A stretch of DNA of 32,293 nt from Oceanisphaera psychrotolerans (lineage in GTDB: Bacteria; Pseudomonadota; Gammaproteobacteria; Enterobacterales; Aeromonadaceae). The translations under genes were made by a program, and so were the position numbers. Position 1 is the stretch's first letter; each line of letters opens with the position of its first letter. The notes beneath the pieces are model-generated. The model made no database searches and was not told where the DNA came from. It saw only the letters and a list, made by a program, of their open reading frames with translations. The stretch is from contig NZ_MDKE01000029.1 in NCBI RefSeq assembly GCF_001870485.1, forward strand, positions 1 to 32,293, in the 5' to 3' direction. Positions 1 to 9,116 of this stretch are shown piece after piece.

Positions 1-85
1 TGCATCCATGTGTTATCAACCACTCACCTTATGCACACGAAAGGGGAATGGCTTGCCGCATCGCGGGGCCTTTTTTACGGTCATC

Positions 86-1916
86 TCAACGAAAGATGCA
101 GCCTTTGCCGCTGCCCTTGGCGCCGTACATGGCATTGTCGGCCCGGGTCAGGAGTTCATCGGCGCTGTCACCGTCTTCCGGGTACAAGGCAATGCCGATG
201 GAGGCCGAGACCCGCAGTTGATGATCTCCCCAGGGCAAGGGGGCCGACACCAGTGCCAGTATCGACTCGGCCACCTCTCGGGCGACCGCCTCGTCGGCCA
301 CCGAGTCCAGCAGGATCACGAACTCGTCTCCGCCGATACGGGCACAACAGTCGGTGGCGCGAAACCGGTTTTTCAACCGCAGGCCCAGCGCCGTCAGCAA
401 GGCATCGCCGGCATCGTGGCCATGGGTATCGTTCAGCGCCTTGAAACCGTCCAGATCGATAAACAGCAGGGCAAAAGACTGCTGTTCTCGCCGGGCCCGG
501 TGAATACTGCGCATCAGCTGCTCATTGAGCAGGCTGCGATTGGCCAGGCCGGTCAGGGAGTCGTGCAGTGCCAGATACTGGATCTGTTCCTGCTGCTGCT
601 GCCGCTCCAGGATAAGCGCCGTCAAATGAGCAATACGCTGGATCACCATTTGTTCATGCACTCTGGGGTGGCTTTGATGGCGGGGAAACACCGCCAGCAG
701 ACTCTGCGACATCTGCGGGCTGACCTGAATCGGCATCAACCAGCAACCGCTCATCTCATATTCCCGCGCCAGTGTCAGCCATTGCTGCCATTGGGTGCCG
801 GGGTCCTGGGCCACAAAGACCTGCAACTGACCGTGATGCAACCCCGGCTGCAATACCCGCAGCAAACTGTCTGTTTGCAGCTGATGCAACCGCTGGCAGA
901 AGGACTCCGGCAAGCCGGGGGCATGATCGACCCGCAACCGCTCATTCGAGTCCATTTGTAACACCGCCACCTGACAGGATTCCAGCTGCCGTTCCAGCGC
1001 CCGACAAACATGGGTCAGTATGTTGGCAGACTGTTCACCGGCGGTGGCCATTTCCAGCATTTCCCGCTCCAGACGCAACAGGGCATCGGCCCGCTCCCGC
1101 TCGGTAATATCCTGCCCGGTATAGATCAGATAACGAAGCAGATGCTCATCATCGCGCACCGTTTTGACCGTCCAGCGAATATGCATCGACTCTCCGCAGG
1201 CACTGCTCATGCGGCAGGTAAACGGCCTCGGTTCATCATGTTGCCAGCGACCATCCGGAAGGTGCTTGAGACTGTCGAGGCCCAGCAGCATTTTCAGCGG
1301 CTGGCCGCGTACTTCTTCTTCACTGACGCCGGTTTGCAGCTCGCAGCTGCGATTGATGTTGACGATACGTCCATGAGTGTCGGTCACCACCACCAGGGCA
1401 CTGATGGTTTTCAGTACCGTATCGATAAACTTTTTTTTCTTCGGACAGCGTCTGGTGCACCTTGCGCAACGCCTGCTCCTTGTCGCGCAGATGACGCTCA
1501 CGCCGCACCGCATTGGTAGTGTCGTGCAGCTGCACCAGCGTCAACCCTTGGTGATCATCCAGCGGGCGCAACATCATGGAATGATAAACCGGCGTACGGG
1601 CTCCGGACACGGTGTGGCTATGCAGCGGCAGCAACTGGGCATGCAACTGGTGGGACAGCAAGCGAGACAGGCGGTGTTCACAGGCATCGCCAATCGCCGA
1701 TAGCACCACCGCCGGCAGCGGCTCGTCAAACAACTGCTCCAGCCGCTGGCCACAAGCGGTATCGGCCGCAATCCCCGTGTAGCGCACCAGCCACTGATTC
1801 CAGAACCGTACCCGCCGCTCGCCGTCCAGCAGCATGATCCCGCTCTCGACATGATCCAGCGTCACCATGCACAGGCTCTCCGGGTTGGCGGCGAGTGCCT
1901 GAATTACCATCGTCAT
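86..1916 (-). pseudogene. PAS-PAS-GGDEF diguanylate cyclase, frameshifted
   Basis: Makes cyclic di-GMP from two GTP if functional. The 5' part (1916 down to about 1438) encodes a PAS-like sensor; the 3' part (about 1440 to 86) encodes a second PAS domain, a GAF-like region and a GGDEF domain with intact IGGDEF and an RxxD inhibitory I-site (RATD) five residues before GGDEF. The two parts are in different frames and meet at a run of eight A on the coding strand (1431-1438). Removing one A gives TLSEEKKFIDTVLK and a continuous 609-residue protein, so this is one gene with a +1 base. The start ATG overlaps the stop of the upstream CheC-like gene (ATGA at 1913-1916). No transmembrane segment is evident, so the sensor is probably cytoplasmic. 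The disruption may be a sequencing error, a phase-variable tract or decay; the intact catalytic motifs favour a recent or artefactual change. Confidence 0.85.
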
Positions 1917-2539
1917 GACGTCAGCTCAACCAGATACTGGCGCAACGCCTCAATAAAAGCGTCCGCCGAATGCAAATCGATAAGGAAGGCCAGGTAGCCC
2001 TGCAGATCACTCGCGCGCAGGCTGAAATCAATCTGCACCAGCATGATCATGGAGCCATCACCCTGATCATGTAACGACAACCGGTTCAGCAGATGCGGGG
2101 TATCCACATTGAAGGCCTGGGGCAAGTCGGTCTGAATTTTCCGGTGCAACAGGTTGGCCAGGGTCGCCAGGCAGTTGTTGAGCAGGATATTGCCGAGTTC
2201 GGCCAGGGTTTCCTGTTCCAGCTCGGTAATTTCGTCCACCGACATGTCTGCGCCCAATATGGCCCGCACCAGCTCAAGGCTGCGTTCTTCGGGAAACAGC
2301 AAGGCCGCCCGGCCACTCATAAACCCCTGAAACCCCTGCATGACTCCCGCCAGCAAATCCGGCATCGAGCGACAAAAGACTTCTCTGGCATTGGCCGCTT
2401 CGAGAAACTGCAGCTTGGGCACCGACAGCAGCACTTCGTCCTGCACCAGTTGCGACAGGGCATGCGCGGCGCGGCCAACGCCGATATTCATCAGTTCGAC
2501 GATGACATCATGTTCATCGGCGGTCAGCACGGGGGTCAT
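1913..2539 (-). CDS. CheC-like CheY-phosphate phosphatase
   Basis: A 208-residue protein of the CheC/CheX/FliY phosphatase family, which dephosphorylates CheY-type receivers. It carries two copies of the family signature D/S/E-x3-E-x2-N: DVIVELMN near residue 11 and ETLAELGN near residue 108, each followed by a helix with conserved small and Asn residues. Two copies are the CheC arrangement; CheX has one. The gene sits between a CheY-like receiver and a GGDEF gene, with ATGA overlaps on both sides (2536-2539 and 1913-1916), so all three are probably translated together. No chemoreceptor, CheA or flagellar gene is nearby, so the target is most likely the adjacent receiver rather than the flagellar CheY. 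The enzymatic role is inferred from the family. Confidence 0.85.
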   Translation of the reverse strand: MTPVLTADEHDVIVELMNIGVGRAAHALSQLVQDEVLLSVPKLQFLEAANAREVFCRSMPDLLAGVMQGFQGFMSGRAALLFPEERSLELVRAILGADMSVDEITELEQETLAELGNILLNNCLATLANLLHRKIQTDLPQAFNVDTPHLLNRLSLHDQGDGSMIMLVQIDFSLRASDLQGYLAFLIDLHSADAFIEALRQYLVELTS

Positions 2540-2907
2540 CCGACCACCTCAATAAAGCGGGCCAGCTCGTCCGGACGGGTCGGCTTGGCCAGAAAGGTCA
2601 TGCCCAGCTCTTGCGCCCGTTGAACCAGTGCGTCCTGAATATTGGCGGTCACCAGCGCCAACTTCATCTGCGGATGACTTGCCCCAAATTCGACGGCGAG
2701 CTCGATGCCATTGCGCCCGGGCATGTTGAAATCGATCAGCGCCGCATCGGCCTGCCGCTCCTGCATCAGTGCCTGCGCCTCATCCGCCGATGCGGCCTGC
2801 AGTATATCGAGTTCAACAGGCAGGGCCTGCAGCTGACGAATCAGGCTGAGGCGGGCAACTTTACTGTCGTCTACCAGCAGCAGGGTCATGGCGTGGGTAT
2901 GGCTCAT
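2536..2907 (-). CDS. CheY-like single-domain response regulator
   Basis: A 123-residue stand-alone receiver domain. The acidic pair is in LLVDDSK (residues about 13-14), the phospho-acceptor Asp in AALIDFNMPG (about 59), the switch Thr in ALVTANI and the conserved Lys in FLAKPT. There is no output domain, so it must act by binding a partner, plausibly the CheC-like phosphatase or the PAS-GGDEF protein encoded downstream. It is first in the minus-strand operon; the ATG is at 2905-2907 and the stop overlaps the next start as ATGA. A TATAAT sequence lies 42 bases upstream on the same strand. No histidine kinase gene is adjacent, so the phosphodonor must be encoded elsewhere. Confidence 0.9.
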   Translation of the reverse strand: MSHTHAMTLLLVDDSKVARLSLIRQLQALPVELDILQAASADEAQALMQERQADAALIDFNMPGRNGIELAVEFGASHPQMKLALVTANIQDALVQRAQELGMTFLAKPTRPDELARFIEVVG

Positions 2908-2948
2908 TGAGGTATTCCAGAAACGGGGGGGTTGATGACAAGCGGTAC

Positions 2949-2954
2949 ATTATA
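2949..2954 (-). promoter_or_regulatory. Candidate -10 box for the CheY-CheC-GGDEF operon
   Basis: The minus strand reads TATAAT 42 bases before the receiver gene's ATG, in the AT-rich divergent gap between this operon and pqiA. The sequence 16-17 bases upstream is only a weak -35 match (TTTTAA), so the call rests on the perfect -10 and its position. Confidence 0.35.
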
Positions 2955-3154
2955 AGGAAAACACCACAGTTTAAAATGGATACATATCAATCGATAACCC
3001 GACAACCGGTTAATGGCGCTTCCGCTCCCCGACAAAACCGGGCTTGCCCGCCTTCCCGCTCCGCCATCGGCGTCGTGATCCCGTGCTGGTGGACAACCGA
3101 AAACTGTCGTAGTATCAAGCACTCACTGGCAGTATTCCGGAGGCAAGATCCTCA

Positions 3155-4516
3155 TTGGCTGAACATGGTACGGTTCCCGCATCGGCGGCCCTCCGACACC
3201 CCCGCAAGAGGGTGTCTCGACGGCGGCTGCGCGTTTGCCATGAGTGCGACTTGCTGCTGGCCCTGCCCTCGCTGAAAGCGGGTGAAAAAGCCGACTGCCC
3301 GCGCTGCGGACACACTCTGGTACGCCGTCACAACAACCCGGCCGAACGCAGCCTGGCACTGGCCATTGCCACCCTGATCACCCTGGCGCTGTCGGTCGCC
3401 TTTCCCTTTATCAGCTTCGATATCAGTGGCATCGGCAACCGTATCGAGTTGACCGAAGCCGCCTCGACCCTGATTGGTTTGCATCAGCCGTTGGTGGCGC
3501 TCTCGGTACTACTGACGGTAATCGTGCTACCCGCCGTGTATCTGCTGAGCCTGACCTGGCTTTGTGCCGGCCTGATCCTGCGCCACCCCCTGCCCCGCAG
3601 CCGGCAGGTAGCCCGAACCCTGCGCCACGTTACGCCCTGGATGATGGCGGATGTGTTCGTGATCGGCACCCTGGTCAGCCTTATCAAGATCATGAGCATG
3701 GCCCATATCGAGCTGGGGCTGTCATTCTGGACCTTCTGCGCCTATGCGCTGCTGTTGCTGCTGACCACCCAGTCGGTCGACCGTGACTGGCTGTGGTTTT
3801 CTCTCGATCAGGAGCCCCTGGCTCCGGCCGGCGCCCGGGTTGGCTACTCGGCCGCCGAACAGGGCCTGACCGGCTGCCATACCTGTGGTCTGGTCAACCG
3901 CCTGCCGGAAAGTGGCAAGGGGCGCTGTCTGCGTTGTGACGAACCGCTGCATCCTTATCACGGCGTGGGCAGTCAGGCGACCCTGGCGTTACTGGCCGCC
4001 TCGGTGGTGATGTACCTGCCGGCCAACCTCTACCCCATCATGATCACCACTTCGCTCGGTGAAACACTGCCCTCCACCATCGTCGGCGGTGTGCTGCTGT
4101 TTATTCAGAACGGGGACTGGCCCATCGCCCTGATTATCTTTACCGCCAGCGTACTGGTGCCGGTCAGCAAGATGCTGGCGCTGCTGTGGTTGTGTTATAT
4201 CGTCCGCCGGCAACACCATTCCCTGAACCGGCTGAGCCGTATTCGTCTGTATCGTATTACCGAATTTATCGGCCGCTGGTCGATGGTCGATGTGTTTGTG
4301 GTCGCCATTCTGGTCGCCCTGATCCGCAACGGCTCCATCATGTCCATCGAGCCCGGCGCCGGCGCCCTGGCCTTTACCGCCGTGGTGGTACTGACCATGC
4401 TCGCCGCCATGATGTTCGATCCGCGCAGCATCTGGCACGGTGCCGCGCCCGACATTCACGCCGATCTGTCGTCTCCCGGACCTCACCTTCAATCCAAGGA
4501 ATCCAACCATGTCTGA
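3155..4516 (+). CDS. pqiA: PqiA inner-membrane protein
   Basis: Inner-membrane subunit of the Pqi intermembrane lipid-transport complex; 453 residues in the PqiA/YebS family. It shows the duplicated architecture of the family: a zinc-ribbon-like CxxC...CxxC (CHECD ... CPRCG, residues about 28-50), four transmembrane helices, a second CxxC pair (CHTCG ... CLRCD, about 247-268), then four more helices. The start is TTG at 3155, preceded by GGAGG at 3139-3143; no in-frame ATG fits the N-terminus. The 3' end overlaps pqiB by 8 bases. The adjacent MCE protein and lipoprotein make the assignment to Pqi rather than Yeb more likely, because Yeb has no lipoprotein partner. Confidence 0.93.
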   Translation: MAEHGTVPASAALRHPRKRVSRRRLRVCHECDLLLALPSLKAGEKADCPRCGHTLVRRHNNPAERSLALAIATLITLALSVAFPFISFDISGIGNRIELTEAASTLIGLHQPLVALSVLLTVIVLPAVYLLSLTWLCAGLILRHPLPRSRQVARTLRHVTPWMMADVFVIGTLVSLIKIMSMAHIELGLSFWTFCAYALLLLLTTQSVDRDWLWFSLDQEPLAPAGARVGYSAAEQGLTGCHTCGLVNRLPESGKGRCLRCDEPLHPYHGVGSQATLALLAASVVMYLPANLYPIMITTSLGETLPSTIVGGVLLFIQNGDWPIALIIFTASVLVPVSKMLALLWLCYIVRRQHHSLNRLSRIRLYRITEFIGRWSMVDVFVVAILVALIRNGSIMSIEPGAGALAFTAVVVLTMLAAMMFDPRSIWHGAAPDIHADLSSPGPHLQSKESNHV

Positions 4517-6146
4517 CTCCCAGCGCGCCGAGCGCCGGACCCAGCGCTCCCTCTCGCCCATCTGGATTGTTCCGCTGGTGGCCCTGTTGATCGGGGCCTG
4601 GATGATTTACGACAACCTGAGCAAGCTCGGGCCCTCCATCACCCTGATCATGAACAATGCCGAAGGCATAGAGGCGGGCAAGACCCTGATCAAGACCCGT
4701 AACGTGGAAGTAGGCCGGGTAGAAACAGTGAAACTGTCGGATGACCTCAATCATGCGGAAATCACCGCCCGCATGAGCCCTCAGGCCGAGGACATGCTCA
4801 ACGCCGAAACCCGGTTCTGGGTGGTCAAACCCCGTATCGGCCGGGAGGGCATCAGCGGCCTGGGTACGGTGTTGTCCGGTGCCTATATCCAGCTGCTGCC
4901 CGGCACCAGCAAGGAAACAAAAGAGGTATTCGATGTGCTGGAGCAACCCCCGGTGGCGCCACCCGATGCCAAAGGCCTGCGCATCAACCTGATCAGTGAA
5001 ATCGGCAATGCCATCTCTACCGGCGACCCGGTCACCTATCAGGGCTATACCGTGGGGCGGGTGGAAGACAGCCATTTCGATCCGGAAAAACGGGAGATGC
5101 GCCACCGGCTCTATATTCAGTCCCCCTACGAGGTACTGGTCACCAACACCACCCGTTTCTGGACCGCCTCCGGGCTGGACGTTCGGCTGGACTCCGAAGG
5201 GTTTAGGGTCAATGTGGCCTCGCTCGAATCACTGGTCGGCGGCGGTATCACCTTTGGCGTACCCGAGAACGCCACCATGGGCCGTCAGGCCAAGGAAGGC
5301 GCCAACTATGTGCTGTTCAACGATGAAGACAGCGCCAAGGAAGGCCGTTACAGCCAGTATCTGGAATTTGTGCTGCTGGTGGACGACACCGTCCGCGGCC
5401 TGAGCCCCGGTGCCCCGGTAGAATACCGGGGGGTACGTATCGGCACCGTGGTCAGCGTGCCCTGGAACTTTACCGCCCCCCAGCCCGACTCGCTCAGCCG
5501 TTTCGCCATTCCGGTGTTGATCCGCATAGAGCCTCAGCGCTTCGACGACAGCGTGCAGGACGTGGACGCCGAACAGTGGCAGCGGCGACTGGAGCGCATG
5601 TTCACCCATGGTCTGCGCGCCTCGCTCAAGTCCGGTAACCTGCTCACCGGTGCCCTGTTTGTCGATCTCAATTTCTATCCGGAGGCCGTGCCCTTCCAGC
5701 GTATGACCTTTGCGGAAAAACAGGTGTTCCCCACCACCTCCGGCGGCTTCGCCCAGATCGAACAGAAGGTGTCAAACCTGCTGGACAAGCTGAACAACCT
5801 GCAGATTGAGCCGATTCTCGGCACCCTCAACCAGACCCTGCTCAGCACCCAGCAGACCATGGACAAGATGAATGGCATCGCCGCTTCGGTGGATGCGCTG
5901 CTGGCGGATCCGGCGACCGGTCAGTTGCCGGACAACGTCAACAGCACCATGCGCCAGCTACGCGACACCTTGCAGGGCTTTGCCCCGGACTCACCAGGCT
6001 ACAACGAGTTGACCCAGACCCTGTCTCGGCTGGAAAGCCTGATGCGGGACCTGCAGCCGGTAATACGCACCCTGAACGATCAGCCCAATGCCCTGATCTT
6101 TGACAAACAGATAACCGAAGACCCACAACCGAGGGCCAAGAAATGA
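4509..6146 (+). CDS. pqiB: PqiB, triple MCE-domain protein
   Basis: Forms the periplasm-spanning MCE tube of the Pqi system. The start chosen is ATG 4509, preceded by AAGGA at 4496-4500; a GTG at 4440 in the same frame would add 23 residues encoded inside pqiA and is unlikely. The resulting 545 residues match the usual PqiB length. One N-terminal transmembrane helix (IWIVPLVALLIGAWMIY) is followed by three MCE repeats (beginning near GPSITLIMNNAEGIEAG, KGLRINLISEIGNAI and YLEFVLLVDDTVRGL) and a C-terminal helical region rich in Leu, Asn and Gln (EQKVSNLLDKLNNLQ) as expected for the needle. Its stop overlaps the pqiC start (ATGA, 6143-6146). Confidence 0.95.
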   Translation: MSDSQRAERRTQRSLSPIWIVPLVALLIGAWMIYDNLSKLGPSITLIMNNAEGIEAGKTLIKTRNVEVGRVETVKLSDDLNHAEITARMSPQAEDMLNAETRFWVVKPRIGREGISGLGTVLSGAYIQLLPGTSKETKEVFDVLEQPPVAPPDAKGLRINLISEIGNAISTGDPVTYQGYTVGRVEDSHFDPEKREMRHRLYIQSPYEVLVTNTTRFWTASGLDVRLDSEGFRVNVASLESLVGGGITFGVPENATMGRQAKEGANYVLFNDEDSAKEGRYSQYLEFVLLVDDTVRGLSPGAPVEYRGVRIGTVVSVPWNFTAPQPDSLSRFAIPVLIRIEPQRFDDSVQDVDAEQWQRRLERMFTHGLRASLKSGNLLTGALFVDLNFYPEAVPFQRMTFAEKQVFPTTSGGFAQIEQKVSNLLDKLNNLQIEPILGTLNQTLLSTQQTMDKMNGIAASVDALLADPATGQLPDNVNSTMRQLRDTLQGFAPDSPGYNELTQTLSRLESLMRDLQPVIRTLNDQPNALIFDKQITEDPQPRAKK

Positions 6147-6781
6147 TGACGACTCTCCGCTCCCGGCCGGCATTCATGACCGGCCTGTTACTGACGCTGC
6201 TGGGCCCGTTACTCGCCGGGCTGAGCGGTTGCGCCGGCAGCGATCCCGGACCGTCCAGCTACCTGCTGCCGTCGACCGCGCCGGCCACCCACTACCCGCG
6301 CGCCATGGCCGTGGCCGTGGCGCCGGTCGGTATCGCCGGCCACCTGGACGGTGACGGTATCATGCTGCAGCTCAACGATATCGAGGTATATCAGGCACGC
6401 CAGCACCGGTGGGCCGAAGACATCGGCAAGCAATTACAGCAACGGCTGCAGCAACGGCTGACGCAAAGCCTGAACCAGGCGCAGGTGGTGAGCAAAGGCC
6501 AGCCACTGCAAGAGGGCGTGCCGGTACGGGAAATTCGCGTGCAGGTGAGTCGTTTTCAGGGGCACCACGACGGCATCGCCCTGGCCGAAGGCCAGTGGCA
6601 ACTGCTGGATGGCGGCGGCCGCCTGCTGAAGCAGGCCAATTTCAGTGTCGAACAACCGCTGGCCGACGATGGCTATCCGGCGCTGGTACGCGCCCTGGGT
6701 GCCGCCTGGGAGCAACTGGCCGACCAGCTGGCGGCAGAGCTGGGCCAGCCCGCCGCCACTCCCGCTCAAGCGGCGCTTTAG
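6143..6781 (+). CDS. pqiC: PqiC outer-membrane lipoprotein
   Basis: A 212-residue lipoprotein of the PqiC (ABC-type transport auxiliary, formerly DUF330) family that docks the PqiB needle at the outer membrane. A signal peptide ends in the lipobox LSGC at residues about 27-30, followed by AGSDPGPSSYLLP. The body has the family features: a YLLP-type strand near the N-terminus, LNDIEVYQARQHRWAED, and VREIRVQVSRFQG in the middle. It is the last gene of the operon and starts inside the pqiB stop. A second ATG at 6146 is equally possible. The next gene is convergent only 43 bases away, and I see no strong terminator in that gap. Confidence 0.92.
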   Translation: MMTTLRSRPAFMTGLLLTLLGPLLAGLSGCAGSDPGPSSYLLPSTAPATHYPRAMAVAVAPVGIAGHLDGDGIMLQLNDIEVYQARQHRWAEDIGKQLQQRLQQRLTQSLNQAQVVSKGQPLQEGVPVREIRVQVSRFQGHHDGIALAEGQWQLLDGGGRLLKQANFSVEQPLADDGYPALVRALGAAWEQLADQLAAELGQPAATPAQAAL

Positions 6782-6824
6782 CCGACTCACCCCGAGTACG
6801 AGCTAATACCGGGTCATGAGCGGA

Positions 6825-7987
6825 TCAATCGCCGCCCGGCTCGTGCTTCGAGACCACCGTCTTGTGCTCTCGATCGAGCCAAGGGGCCAGCCCCTTGGCT
6901 TCGTCGATAAACAACTGCAGATGGGGAAAGGGCATTTCAATACCGGCGTCATCCAGGCCTTGCTTGATGGTTTCCAGCAGCTCGCAGGAAATGCGCCCCT
7001 TCACTTCCACATCTTCCGCCCGTACCCAGACCTGCGCACTCAGGTTCAACGACGAGTCCGCCAGCTCGCGCAGCTGCACCCTGGGCTGCATCTGATCGTT
7101 GGTGATCACCATGGGATGGGCGCTCAGCAGCGGCATGATCACCTCCCTCGCCCGCTCGACCGACTCCTTATAGGCAATACCCAGGGGGATACGGATGCGG
7201 GTGGGTCCTTCAGCACTGAAGTTGATGATGTCCGAGGTGGCCACGCTTTCATTGGGGATCATGCTGAACACATTGTCCCGGGTGCGCAGCCAGGTGGTAC
7301 GAAAGGCGATGCGCACCACCCTGCCCTCCTGACCATGGATCTGCACCCAGTCACCGATACGAAAAGGCCGCTCGATCAGCAAGGTAATGCCGGCAATGAA
7401 GTTGGCCAGGGTCGACTGGGCGGCAAAACCCACGGCGATACCCACAATACCCAGACCGGCGATGATAGAGAGCACATCGAAACCGAACTGGGCCATCACG
7501 GTAATGGCGCCCAGGGCGATAAGAGAGACCGACAGGGTGTTCTTGCACAGCTGCTCCAGTGATGAATCGATATGATGCCGCGACAGGCTGGAAGTCAGGC
7601 CACGGGACAGCAGCAGCCAGAGCACATAAAAGGCCAGCGCCATCAGTCCGGCCCGGGCCGCCCCCTTGAGCATCCCATCCGGGGCACCGTACTGGGCCAG
7701 AATGGCGACGATGACCGCCAGACCCAACAGGTAACGCAGTACCGTTCTCGCAGACATCAGCGGCCTGGTGCCATAGTTCGATCGTCCCAGTACCAGCCTG
7801 AGCAGGCTGGCCAGCAACCAGTACACTGTGCCGAACAGCACCAGAATCATCAACGACACCAGCAACTGGCCCACCACGGCCACCGCCAGCTCCTGCCAGT
7901 TGAGCCCGCTCACCCCCAGGCGTCGCCGGTATCGGTCAGGCTTTCCTGAAATTGCTGCCACAACAGGGAAATACTGGAGTCTGCCAT
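6825..7987 (-). CDS. MscS-family mechanosensitive channel, 5' frameshift
   Basis: A small-conductance mechanosensitive channel: N-terminal transmembrane helices, the pore-lining helix (GLGIVGIAVGFAAQSTLANFIAG) and the beta-domain (ERPFRIGDWVQIHGQEGRV), then the cytoplasmic cage. The continuous frame opens only at GTG 7961, which has no ribosome site. ATG 7987 has AAGGA (7995-7999) seven bases upstream and encodes MADSSISLLWQQFQESL, but runs into TGA at 7910-7912. Adding one C to the run of five C at 7913-7917 joins the frames (DAWGVSGLNW) and gives 387 residues. The intact part, 6825-7961, contains all recognisable channel domains. It converges with pqiC. The 5' disruption is either an assembly error or a start-proximal mutation. 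Confidence 0.85.
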
Positions 7988-8313
7988 CATCACATCCTTG
8001 TATCAGGCTAACGGTGCCGGCTCATCGTCGGTAAACGACCGAAACGCACGATGCCGGCTGCTAACACTATAGCATCCGCTGCACTGTCAATGACTTGGAA
8101 GCAGGGCGAGCACAGTAGCTACCTGTGTATGGCCCGGCGAAACCGTCACCATGGCAAAGATAATACCGGGATCCGGCCCCGGTTACAGAAGTTTCCACTT
8201 GACGCCCCTCTTGCCTTGGCATTACTGTCTTCTGACGCCAACGCATGTTGCATTTACCTCCATGCCCCGACGGGCATGGTACAAGGACATATACCACAAC
8301 AAGGAGTCACCCT
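7988..8313. other. Divergent intergenic region between MscS and binding-protein genes
   Basis: 326 bases with no convincing gene. It holds the MscS ribosome site (7995-7999), an inverted repeat CACAG-N7-CTGTG near 8109-8125, ACCGG-N9-CCGGT near 8165-8183, a possible -35 (TTGACG, 8199-8204) with a weak -10 (TACTGT, 8223-8228), and a strong hairpin at 8260-8279. The promoter elements are below the level I would call firmly. Confidence 0.5.
8260..8279 (+). promoter_or_regulatory. Stem-loop in the 5' leader of the binding-protein gene
   Basis: CCATGCCC and GGGCATGG form an eight-pair stem with a four-base loop (CGAC), 35 bases before the ATG. No U-run follows, so it is not an intrinsic terminator. 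It could stabilise the mRNA or be an operator palindrome; the sequence cannot decide. Confidence 0.5.
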
Positions 8314-9096
8314 ATGGGACAAGGCGTCTGGAAAGCCGCACTGCTGGGCCTGGCCTTAACCACCACCGGCAGTGCCGTGGCCAAGGACTGGAAGGAAATC
8401 AAGTTCAGTGTGGAGGGAGCCTATCCGCCGTTCAGCTGGACCACCACCGACGGCGAGCTGAAGGGGTTTGAAGTGGATCTGGCCCGGGCCCTGTGCGAAG
8501 AACTGCAGGTCAAATGCACCATCCGGGCCCAGGACTGGGACGGTATCATCCCCGCCCTGCTGTCTCGCAAGAACGACGCCATTATCGCCGCCATGACCAT
8601 TACTCCCGAACGGGAAAAGAGTGTGCTGTTCACCATTCCCTACGCCCGGGTGCCCACCCGGTTCGTGACCAAAGTGGATCGGGAAATTGAATTCAGCGAC
8701 GAAGGCATGGACGGACTCAAGGTCGGGGTTCAGCGCGCCACCATCGGTGACAAGTATCTTGCCGCGCAACATCCCGATGTGGACGTTGCCCGCTACGGCA
8801 CCTTCGACGAAGCCTTCATGGATCTGCGATCCGGGCGCATCGATACCGTATTCGGCGGCGCCATCGGCCTGCAGAGCGGCCTGCTGGATCAGCCCGACGG
8901 CAAAGACTTCCACTTTTCCGGCCCCTCCTTCACCGAGGAGAAGTGGTTCGGCAGAGGTATCGGCATTGCCGTACGCAAGCAGGATGAGTCACTGGCCGAG
9001 CTGCTGAACAAGGGGATCCGGGCTCTGCGGGACAAGGGGATTCACCAGCAGATTGCCGGCAATTACTTCCCCTACGACATCTACGGCGTGGAATAA
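8314..9096 (+). CDS. Periplasmic amino-acid-binding protein (SBP_bac_3)
   Basis: A 260-residue solute-binding protein of the polar amino-acid family (lysine/arginine/ornithine-binding type). ATG 8314 is preceded by AAGGAG at 8301-8306 and starts a signal peptide with cleavage probably after GSAVA; a further upstream in-frame ATG at 8245 has no ribosome site and would spoil the signal peptide. Family features are EGAYPPFSW at the mature N-terminus, GFEVDLARALC, the ligand-contacting AAMTITPEREKSVLFT and the hinge region KVGVQRATIGDKYL. No permease or ATPase gene is adjacent, so it must work with a transporter encoded elsewhere or serve another sensing role. The next gene is convergent, 20 bases away. 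Confidence 0.9.
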   Translation: MGQGVWKAALLGLALTTTGSAVAKDWKEIKFSVEGAYPPFSWTTTDGELKGFEVDLARALCEELQVKCTIRAQDWDGIIPALLSRKNDAIIAAMTITPEREKSVLFTIPYARVPTRFVTKVDREIEFSDEGMDGLKVGVQRATIGDKYLAAQHPDVDVARYGTFDEAFMDLRSGRIDTVFGGAIGLQSGLLDQPDGKDFHFSGPSFTEEKWFGRGIGIAVRKQDESLAELLNKGIRALRDKGIHQQIAGNYFPYDIYGVE

Positions 9097-9116
9097 GCGC
9101 CATCACGACACCGGCA

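Noticed and set aside
1-85. Weak GC hairpin with a T-run near 55-77
   Set aside because: The stem is only four to five pairs and no plus-strand gene is seen ending before it.
8-961. Long plus-strand open frame opposite the GGDEF gene
   Set aside because: It is antisense to conserved GGDEF/PAS coding sequence, has no ribosome site and no family-like motif.
1431-1438. Programmed -1 ribosomal frameshift at the A8 run
   Set aside because: The downstream frame is reached by +1 or -2, while a -1 slip enters the third frame and soon stops.
4440-4508. Longer N-terminus for PqiB from GTG 4440
   Set aside because: It reads inside pqiA, lacks a ribosome site, and ATG 4509 gives the normal family length.
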